This document shows positions 36,163 through 41,987 of a stretch of 41,987 nucleotides of DNA, piece by piece; positions within the stretch are counted from its first letter, which is position 1, and each line of letters starts with the position of its first letter. The notes beneath the pieces were generated by a model that saw nothing but the letters and a program-made list of their open reading frames with translations, was not told the DNA's origin and ran no database searches. This DNA is from a virus, in IMG/VR virus record IMGVR_UViG_3300034220_000012, positions 1 through 41,987 of that record; one strand, given 5' to 3'. Position numbers and translations under genes: made by a program.

Positions 36163-38559
36163 ATGACGGCCGTCGCCAACCCTTTCCCGCTGTTCAGCGA
36201 TACCCAGGCCCGTCTGATCGACAACGGTCAGGTGTTCATCGGCGCGCCCGACATGGACCCACAGACCTCGCCCAAGGCTGCGTTCTGGGATGCGGCGCGC
36301 ACGATCCCCGCGACCCAGCCGTTGCAGACCATCGCGGGCTATATCGTCAACGCGGGCGCCCCGGCCGTGCCCTATGTCGATGGCGACTATTCGATCCGGG
36401 TCCGCCAGAACGACGGCACGCAGGTCTATTATCGGGCGCGGGTCAGCAACGACGCCACGCAGGTCAGCGCCTCGCTTCCGCTGTTGAAGGAAGCCGATAT
36501 TATAGGCGGAGTCCGCTTCTATGACGGCTCGTGGTGGTTCTGGGCCGCTGGCGACTACACCGGCAAGGCGGACGATATCGACATCGTGAAGGCGAACAGC
36601 ACCGCCCTCACGACCGGCGCATGGGTACGTCAGCTCGCCGGCAGCACCATCGCGCGCCAGTCCACCAGCGCGCCCTACATTCCCGCCGACCGCCTGTTCG
36701 GCCGCACCCAATTCGCCGACGACTGGACCCGCGCGAGCCACGACAGCGACGCCGACACCATCATCGAAGCGCTGGCGGACGTGGCGGCCGGCAACACGCA
36801 GGGCAAGGGCAAGCTGCAACTGCTCGGCCGCGACTATACGCTCGGGCAGACCGTGTTCGTGCCCAGCCTGACCGCGCTGGAAGGTGTGGGCGCCGAGTCC
36901 GTCCTGATCTTCGACGGTGTGGACCCGGCGACGATCACCGGCAGCGGATCGAGCCCGCGTTGGGGCAACCTCCGCACGACCGCGCTCTGCATGGCGGGCA
37001 CGAACCCCGACGACATGGCGGGCGGCACCTACAGCGACGGCCACACCGGGGATTACCCCATCGCGGACCTGCGTGCCTTCGCGGCCGCGACGACGCTTGC
37101 CGAGGGCGCGACGCAATTCTCCGTCCCCGCCGGGACTGCGAACGACGTGGCGGCGGGCGACTTCATCCGCGTGGAAAAATGGGTCATCGGCTGGCACTAC
37201 GCGGTGCATGAGATCGCCCAGGTCGCGGACAAGATCGGCGACACGATCAACCTGACCAAGCCGCTGCGCTACGCCTACACCAACGCGAGCGGCGACGCTG
37301 GCAACGACTTCATGGAGCTGTTCGCCTATGCGGGCGGCCCTCCCCCGGGTGTCCTGAGCGGGACGTTCTTCGCGCGGCGGCAATCCGGCTGGCGGCGTGT
37401 GGCGCCATGCGAGGGCGCGTCGGTCCGCAAGCTGGCAATCCGCAACGTCAACACGTGGCCGCAGTACGCGAACCTGTCGCTGGGCATCTTCCGCGGCTTC
37501 AAGTGCTCGGCGGAGGACATCTGGTGCCAGGGCGGCGGCGTGTGGAACCTGGACAGCGACAACACGACCTTCACCAACCTGCGCATGGACCGGATCGACT
37601 CCGCCTACGCGCAGACCGATTTCCTGCCCGCGAACGGCTCGACCAATACCCGGATCACCAATCCGTACCTCAAGGGCGGCAACACCGACCTAGAGGAAGG
37701 GACGTGTGATCTGGAGATCAACGGCGGTACGTTCTTCGGGCACATCTTCGTCAACTATTTCAACCGCGACGTGCGTATCCGCGACGTGTCGGTGACGCTC
37801 AACAGCGGCTATGCCCTGCGGATCGACAGGAGCGCGAACGTCTCGGCGCATGGCGACTTCGTATCGCCCCAGCCGGCGGTGCAGTCGGGTTCGGAGGACT
37901 TCTTCTCGCTCTACCCCGGCGCGACGCTGGCGCACTGGCTGGCGGTCGGCGGCTATTGGGACGGCGCCGGGGTTCGGCTCATGCCCGGCAGCTACGCCTA
38001 TTCGACCGCGAACAACGGCTTGGACATCTATACCGAGCAGACGATGATCGCGGACGGCGCCGAGGTCGGTGGCCCGTTCGGCGATGTGGTGGACGTGGAC
38101 AGCGCGGCGGCAACCTACGTCGTGGGCACGCTGCGCCGGCGCCAGGACGGGATGCAGGCGGGCTCCCCGGCGGTCACGGCCAAGCCGACGTTCTTCCCCG
38201 CGCACCCCGCGCAGGAGGTCCGCGACACGACGACGGGCAAGCTGTGGCGGCAGGTCAACCGGAACGCGAAAACGGCGGTCGCAACGGCGCTGACCTCCAC
38301 AACGTTCACGGTCAACGCGAACACTACCAACGGCGGGGTCGCGGTCGGCGATGTCGCCAAGGTGCTGATCGAGAACACCGCGTCGGTCACCATCAACGCC
38401 GTGGTCTACACGTCCGGCAACGCCCGGAAGTGGCATTATTCGGCCGTGCAGGCGATCGACACTGGTAGCGGCCTGGTGACGATCACCACCGCCGTCCCCG
38501 CGAATTGGTCGGTCAAAACCGGCGCCAACGGCATCCAGTATTTCGCGAGGTGGGGATAA
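36163..38559 (+). CDS. Tailspike with P22-type head-binding domain and beta-helix
   Basis: A 798-aa protein. Residues 1-110 resemble the P22 gp9 head-binding domain (NPFPLFSDTQARLIDNGQVFIGAPDMDPQ; ATQPLQTIAGYIVNAGAPAV). From about 200 on there is a parallel beta-helix with NDFMELFAYAGG, LAIRNVNTWPQYANLSLGIF, WNLDSDNTTFTNLRMDRIDS and more strands. A Thr/Val-rich C-terminal domain may trimerise (LTSTTFTVNANTTNGGVAVG). It likely binds or cleaves surface polysaccharide; catalytic residues cannot be named. ATG 36163 is 25 nt after the gp16-like stop. Confidence 0.85.
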   Translation: MTAVANPFPLFSDTQARLIDNGQVFIGAPDMDPQTSPKAAFWDAARTIPATQPLQTIAGYIVNAGAPAVPYVDGDYSIRVRQNDGTQVYYRARVSNDATQVSASLPLLKEADIIGGVRFYDGSWWFWAAGDYTGKADDIDIVKANSTALTTGAWVRQLAGSTIARQSTSAPYIPADRLFGRTQFADDWTRASHDSDADTIIEALADVAAGNTQGKGKLQLLGRDYTLGQTVFVPSLTALEGVGAESVLIFDGVDPATITGSGSSPRWGNLRTTALCMAGTNPDDMAGGTYSDGHTGDYPIADLRAFAAATTLAEGATQFSVPAGTANDVAAGDFIRVEKWVIGWHYAVHEIAQVADKIGDTINLTKPLRYAYTNASGDAGNDFMELFAYAGGPPPGVLSGTFFARRQSGWRRVAPCEGASVRKLAIRNVNTWPQYANLSLGIFRGFKCSAEDIWCQGGGVWNLDSDNTTFTNLRMDRIDSAYAQTDFLPANGSTNTRITNPYLKGGNTDLEEGTCDLEINGGTFFGHIFVNYFNRDVRIRDVSVTLNSGYALRIDRSANVSAHGDFVSPQPAVQSGSEDFFSLYPGATLAHWLAVGGYWDGAGVRLMPGSYAYSTANNGLDIYTEQTMIADGAEVGGPFGDVVDVDSAAATYVVGTLRRRQDGMQAGSPAVTAKPTFFPAHPAQEVRDTTTGKLWRQVNRNAKTAVATALTSTTFTVNANTTNGGVAVGDVAKVLIENTASVTINAVVYTSGNARKWHYSAVQAIDTGSGLVTITTAVPANWSVKTGANGIQYFARWG

Positions 38560-38735
38560 TGACCCAGCAGCAGCTTGCAGACCTGAAAGCGCAGGCCGGT
38601 GCCGCGCGCGTGTGGGCGGATCGGCCCCTGTCCTATTGGGGCGATATCCAGGACCGGGACGCGGCGCGGGTGGCGGCGAACGATCTGGCGGAAGAGTATT
38701 TCGCGGCGCTGCGCGCGTCGAAGGGGACGGCGTGA
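38559..38735 (+). CDS. Small hypothetical late protein, 58 aa
   Basis: Start in a TAATG overlap with the tailspike stop and stop in a GTGA overlap with the next gene. Helical and charged (TQQQLADLKAQAGAARVWAD ... AANDLAEEYFAALRASKG). No family is recognised; possibly a lysis-module leader protein. Confidence 0.6.
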   Translation: MTQQQLADLKAQAGAARVWADRPLSYWGDIQDRDAARVAANDLAEEYFAALRASKGTA

Positions 38736-38989
38736 CCGCCCTCCTCGCCCTGAACGTCGTGCTTTGGGCATGCGTGCTGGCGCTCCTTGTCCCGCCTCTG
38801 TGGCGATCGGTGCGCCGGTGCCCCCGTTCTCTCGATAGCCTGTGGGTCGTGTGCCTGATCGGCGTCTGCAACCGGCTGGCACTGGCGATGGTGGCCGTGC
38901 CCCCGATGCTGGCAACCATCGCCTCGGCTCTGCTGGCGCTTCTCTTCGGCACCGTCGTGTGGAGCTACCAGCGTGACGATCGCAGCTAA
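38732..38989 (+). CDS. Membrane protein with about three TM helices, holin candidate
   Basis: GTG 38732; 85 aa. Hydrophobic helices near residues 3-23 (LLALNVVLWACVLALLVPPL), 37-56 and 58-80 (MLATIASALLALLFGTVVW). A short basic link (RSVRRCPRS) separates the first two. Size, membrane content and location just before a spanin-like gene and an endolysin gene fit a holin; other membrane roles are possible. Confidence 0.65.
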   Translation: MTALLALNVVLWACVLALLVPPLWRSVRRCPRSLDSLWVVCLIGVCNRLALAMVAVPPMLATIASALLALLFGTVVWSYQRDDRS

Positions 38990-39440
38990 GGTGGGCGACT
39001 TCACATGGAGCACGCTGTTCGGCGCGCTGGTGGTGCTTATCAACGGCACGGCTTTCGGCGTCTGGCTCAAGACACGCCCGCGCATGGCTGAAATCCAGTC
39101 GCATCGCGAGGAAAGCGAGGCCGCACGGCTGGGCGCCCGCGTCGACACGTTGGAGAAGATGGTCGACCGTCTTCATAGCAAGATCGACCAGGAACGCGCC
39201 GAACACGATGCGCTGATTACGGTCATGCGGCACCGGCTGAACAACAGCCGCGAAGTGCTGCGCTCGATGATTACGCTGCTGAGGGTGGCGCCCGAGAAGG
39301 TCAGCGTCGCGCTGGACCGGATCGAAGCGATGATGGCCGAGCAGGAAAAGCAGGAGGCGGCGGAAAAGGCCGCGTTCCATGCCGTGCGACTTGCGGCGGT
39401 CGCGGCAACCGATGATCGGGTGAGGGGAACGAGCGTATGA
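38973..39440 (+). CDS. Membrane-anchored coiled-coil protein, spanin (Rz)-like or holin-associated
   Basis: GTG 38973, inside the end of the previous gene; 155 aa. A single N-terminal TM helix (FGALVVLINGTAFGVWL) is followed by about 90 residues of coiled coil (EESEAARLGARVDTLEKMVD and KVSVALDRIEAMMAEQEKQE). This layout matches inner-membrane spanins, and also the DUF2730-type proteins found near lysis genes. No outer-membrane lipoprotein partner was found nested in it. Confidence 0.65.
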   Translation: MTIAAKVGDFTWSTLFGALVVLINGTAFGVWLKTRPRMAEIQSHREESEAARLGARVDTLEKMVDRLHSKIDQERAEHDALITVMRHRLNNSREVLRSMITLLRVAPEKVSVALDRIEAMMAEQEKQEAAEKAAFHAVRLAAVAATDDRVRGTSV

Positions 39441-39940
39441 CCGAACCACGCTGGCTAACCGCCGCGCGAGCAAAGCTGGGCACCCGTGAGGCGTCCGGTG
39501 CCGCGAACAACCCGACGATCATCGGCTGGGCAAAGCGGCTCGGGAAGAAGGTGCTCGGCATCGCGTACAATGCGGATGCGACCCCTTGGTGCGGGGTGTT
39601 CGCCGCCGCGTGCATGCAGGAAGCGGGCATCGCCCCGCCGCCTATCGCCGTGCGCGCGAAGGCATGGGCGGAATGGGGTTCGCGCCTGCGGATCGACCGC
39701 CTCGCACCTGGCGCCGTGCTGGTGTTCCAGCGCGACGGCGGCGGGCATGTCGGGTTCTACGTTGGCGAGGACGCGACCGCCTATCACGTGCTCGGCGGGA
39801 ATCAGGGCGACTGCGTGTCGATCACCCGCATCGCCAAACTGCGGCTGATCGCGGCGCGCTGGCCCAAGGGTGAGCCGGTGATCGGCGGGCCGGTGGCGAT
39901 GACGACGTGGGGCAAGCCGCTTTCGAGGAATGAGCTGTGA
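39437..39940 (+). CDS. Endolysin: TIGR02594/CHAP-like peptidoglycan peptidase
   Basis: A 167-aa single-domain protein of the NlpC/P60-CHAP type. The catalytic Cys52 lies in TPWCGVFAAACM, His104 in GGGHVGFYVG and a polar Asn122 in LGGNQGDCVSI, with the early WLTAARAKLGTREASGAAN block typical of TIGR02594 proteins. It would cut peptide bonds of the wall at lysis. There is no signal peptide, so a holin is needed. ATG 39437 in an ATGA overlap. Confidence 0.85.
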   Translation: MTEPRWLTAARAKLGTREASGAANNPTIIGWAKRLGKKVLGIAYNADATPWCGVFAAACMQEAGIAPPPIAVRAKAWAEWGSRLRIDRLAPGAVLVFQRDGGGHVGFYVGEDATAYHVLGGNQGDCVSITRIAKLRLIAARWPKGEPVIGGPVAMTTWGKPLSRNEL

Positions 39941-40227
39941 GGGACCACCGCCCATGGTGGGCACCCGACGCGCGCGGCTGGATCGGTATCGGCGTGTTCG
40001 CGCTCTCCGTCCTGCTGCTGGCGATGATGTACCGCAACACCGCCTTCCGCAACGACGAGTTCATTCAGACCATCGCAACGCTGGTAATCGGGACGGCCTT
40101 CGTCGGTGGTGTCGTCGCTTGGGCCTACGCCGCGACCAAGGGCGGTGGCGAGCTGGCTGAGCGCAATGCCGACATCGTGAAGAAGCAGGCGGAAGCATCG
40201 CCGCCCATATCGGAGGACAAGCCATGA
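39937..40227 (+). CDS. Two-TM membrane protein, holin or antiholin candidate
   Basis: GTG 39937 (GTGA overlap with the endolysin stop); 96 aa. Two TM helices: GWIGIGVFALSVLLLAMMY and IQTIATLVIGTAFVGGVVAWAY. Between them is RNTAFRNDEF, and the tail is polar (ERNADIVKKQAEASPP). It follows the endolysin gene, a usual place for small phage holins. Confidence 0.7.
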   Translation: MRDHRPWWAPDARGWIGIGVFALSVLLLAMMYRNTAFRNDEFIQTIATLVIGTAFVGGVVAWAYAATKGGGELAERNADIVKKQAEASPPISEDKP

Positions 40228-40379
40228 AATTCGGCAAGCTGCTCGGCAAGGGCGTCAGCGTCGTCAAGGCGAACCCCGAACTGGCACTGATGCTGGCGGG
40301 GCTCCTGGCTCCGAAGCTGGTCGCAAAGGCCGCGCCCAAGATCGCCACGGCCATCGCGGTGGCGAAGGCGGTCAAGTGA
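40224..40379 (+). CDS. 51-aa basic hydrophobic peptide
   Basis: ATG 40224 in an ATGA overlap; stop TGA overlaps the next GTG. The peptide is Lys/Ala/Leu-rich (KFGKLLGKGVSVVKANPELA; LAPKLVAKAAPKIATAIAVA) and can form amphipathic helices like membrane-active peptides. It could aid lysis or virion entry; no family is named. Confidence 0.55.
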   Translation: MKFGKLLGKGVSVVKANPELALMLAGLLAPKLVAKAAPKIATAIAVAKAVK

Positions 40380-41987
40380 TCGGGCTCGGCCTCTCCATTC
40401 CGGCGCTGGCGTACCGGCGGGGCGGCGGGGGTACGCCTACGCCGGCCGAGCGCTTCATCGCCTCGATGAATTACACGCCGACCAGCGAAGGCACGATCAA
40501 CGCGGCGTATCTGACCCACGTGTTCAGCTTCTCCAGGTATCTGCCGGTTGCCGCCAAAGACGTGACCTTTGCTTGGACGGGTTGCCGGATTTCGCCATCG
40601 ACCGGCAGCGGGCCGCACATCAACAACGCCTACGCTATCCCGATCTCGCAGGCATATGCCAAGATCGACGGTGCTCCCACTTCCGTGGTGCCACTGACGT
40701 TCGGGGGCGTCGCTCCTAGCATTGGAAGCCCCAAGCTGGTCAATCCCGGCGATATCATTGTTCGGGCAGATACGCTCACGCCTGAGATGTTTGGCTACAG
40801 CGGCCAGTTTCCGGCAGGCACGATTATTCGCTCCGAAACCCGGCACGACTTTCCGGGGACGACGCTAAGCTATGCCTATCCGATTTCGCACGAGACAACG
40901 GACGGCACTAACCGGCTCCGTCGATTTGACCCCGCCGTTGGAAACGCTGACCTTACTCAGCCCGGCCTGTTCACGACCAGCGGTACGATCGGAAGCAATC
41001 CGGCTGTTGGCATCGTGCCGTTCCTTATTGGAACGCCGGTCAGCGGCGCCCAGCGGGTGGCGATTGCACGCGGCGGATCAAATACGGCGGGAACGGGCGA
41101 CTCAACTCCCAACCGCGATGGCCGCGGCTTCTTCCAGATGGCGATGTCGACGCTGGGCTGGCCCTGCGCCAACTTCGGTGTGCCGTCTAGCACATCGCTC
41201 ATGGGCTCAACCTCTGACTACGTAGCGTATTACTATCGCTTCGCCACAGACGGCTTCCTCAACGGCGGCAGCAACGACATGCCCGGCGTGCCCTACACGA
41301 CCGTGCAGACGCGCAACCAGGCCGAGCGTGATCGCATGAAGTCGGCGGGCATCGCGCGCGTGTATGTCGGCGCGCTCCCGCCTGAGACAACTTCCGCGAC
41401 GGATTGGACGACCGAAGCGGCGCAATCGTACACGGCGAGTAACGGCCCCGGCGGCAACCTCGAATTGTACAATGCGTCGCTGCCAACACTCGGCTTCGAT
41501 GGAAATACGACCGAAACCGCGATCCGGGGTGTCAACACGTCCAAGTGGAAAGAAATCACCCCCGCCTATACGAACGACGGGCAGCACCGCACGACGGTGG
41601 CGCACGCGCTCAGTGCGACGGCGTTGGCAAGCGTCATTAGCGCCGGTTCGGTCACTCCCGTTTCGATCAGCGGCACCCCGCCTTCGGCTGGAACCGTGGG
41701 CGTCGCCTATAGCTTCACGCCAACGACCTCGAATGGGTCGGGCACGAAGACGTTCGCCCTCACCGGCACGCTGCCTGCCGGCCTGTCCTTCTCTACGTCA
41801 ACGGGAGCTATCAGCGGCACACCCACCACAGCGGGCACTGTGACGGGCCTCAACATCACGGTCACGGATACGAGCGGAAGCGCCTCTCTGGGCACGTTCT
41901 CCATCGCGGTGGCTGCTGCTCCGTCCGGCTTCACCGATGCCATGGGCACCGCCTACGCGGCGGACAGCGACGTCCCAACGGCGAACC
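40376..41987 (+). CDS. Tail-associated SGNH/GDSL esterase with Ig-like domain (continues at position 1)
   Basis: GTG 40376 (GTGA overlap); 537 residues here and about 182 more across the junction. The middle carries all SGNH marks: GDS (241-243, Ser243), GGSND (297-301, Asn300) and DGQH (401-404, Asp401/His404). Such esterases remove acetyl or other acyl groups from surface glycans. Residues 430-512 form an Ig-like He_PIG domain (SGTPPSAGTVGVAYSFTPTT ... LPAGLSFSTSTGAISGTPTT). The first 200 residues may attach to the virion. Virion location is inferred from the late position next to tail and lysis genes; a secreted enzyme is the alternative. Confidence 0.8.
   Translation, partial: MIGLGLSIPALAYRRGGGGTPTPAERFIASMNYTPTSEGTINAAYLTHVFSFSRYLPVAAKDVTFAWTGCRISPSTGSGPHINNAYAIPISQAYAKIDGAPTSVVPLTFGGVAPSIGSPKLVNPGDIIVRADTLTPEMFGYSGQFPAGTIIRSETRHDFPGTTLSYAYPISHETTDGTNRLRRFDPAVGNADLTQPGLFTTSGTIGSNPAVGIVPFLIGTPVSGAQRVAIARGGSNTAGTGDSTPNRDGRGFFQMAMSTLGWPCANFGVPSSTSLMGSTSDYVAYYYRFATDGFLNGGSNDMPGVPYTTVQTRNQAERDRMKSAGIARVYVGALPPETTSATDWTTEAAQSYTASNGPGGNLELYNASLPTLGFDGNTTETAIRGVNTSKWKEITPAYTNDGQHRTTVAHALSATALASVISAGSVTPVSISGTPPSAGTVGVAYSFTPTTSNGSGTKTFALTGTLPAGLSFSTSTGAISGTPTTAGTVTGLNITVTDTSGSASLGTFSIAVAAAPSGFTDAMGTAYAADSDVPTAN
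41979..41987 (+). repeat. Terminal 9-bp repeat, same as bases 1-9
   Basis: The last nine bases CGGCGAACC equal the first nine. Overlapping them continues the esterase gene without a frame break, so the window is a closed circle cut inside this gene. The repeat most likely reflects assembly or circular permutation and not a cos end, because it lies in a coding region far from terS. Confidence 0.75.

Noticed and set aside
35818-37383. 521-codon minus-strand frame opposite the gp16-like and tailspike genes
   Set aside because: Shadow of two well-supported rightward genes, low-complexity Arg/Gly/Val translation and no ribosome site.
36163-38559. Endosialidase-type or intramolecular chaperone C-terminus on the tailspike
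   Set aside because: No conserved autocleavage Ser/Lys motif could be recognised in the C-terminal 150 residues.

Overview
The window reads as one complete, circularly closed genome of a temperate, short-tailed phage of high-GC DNA, most likely from an alphaproteobacterium of the sphingomonad type. The host is inferred from base composition, codon use and a proline tRNA half-gene; it is not proven. The two ends share the 9 bases CGGCGAACC. Reading across the join continues a single 719-codon gene in frame, so the unique circle should be about 41,978 bp. No host genes are seen, and the attachment site is intact in mid-window, which fits the free form and not an integrated prophage.

Layout on the circle:
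(1) 40376 through the junction to 1470 (+): a tail or receptor gene with an SGNH esterase core, a beta-helix protein and a micro-ORF.
(2) 1519-4555 (-): small accessory genes and a PP-loop 'PAPS reductase-like' gene.
(3) 4592-4824: attP. It contains the 5' half of a tRNA-Pro(TGG) gene up to the anticodon stem, a candidate promoter in front of it and flanking 13-bp direct repeats.
(4) 4760-12842 (-): a tightly overlapping leftward early operon. It runs from a 178-aa gene behind promoter PL, through a Gp157-like protein, an SSB-like protein, an HNH protein, NinB and many small genes, to excisionase and integrase.
(5) 12843-13627: the immunity region, with three copies of a GTACCC-N5-GGGTAC operator and a divergent repressor/Cro pair.
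(6) 13628-19933 (+): the rightward early operon with Cro, a GIY-YIG/multi-HTH protein, further HTH proteins, RusA, a replication initiator with a candidate internal origin, and a T7-type primase-helicase split between two frames.
(7) 19968-21227 (-): a small antisense island with a ribbon-helix-helix-like protein and its own promoters.
(8) 21258-38559 (+): packaging and a P22-type assembly module in P22 order (TerS, TerL, portal, scaffold, coat, gp4-, gp10-, gp26-, gp14-, gp7-, gp20- and gp16-like genes, tailspike).
(9) 38559-40379 (+): lysis genes (membrane proteins, spanin-like protein, Cys-His peptidase endolysin).

The genes together describe a lambda/P22-like life cycle. A small XRE repressor probably occupies operators lying between the -35 and -10 boxes of PL and PR. 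The leftward operon supplies recombination and excision functions, and the rightward operon supplies replication. The late genes build a P22-like capsid and tail machine carrying a beta-helix tailspike and a probable carbohydrate esterase. Integration occurs inside the anticodon region of a tRNA-Pro gene, and the phage appears to bring the promoter and 5' half that rebuild that tRNA.

Most genes are joined by ATGA, GTGA, TGATG or TTGA overlaps, and these junctions decide most of the start codons chosen here. Many small leftward genes have no recognisable family and are described only by what can be seen.
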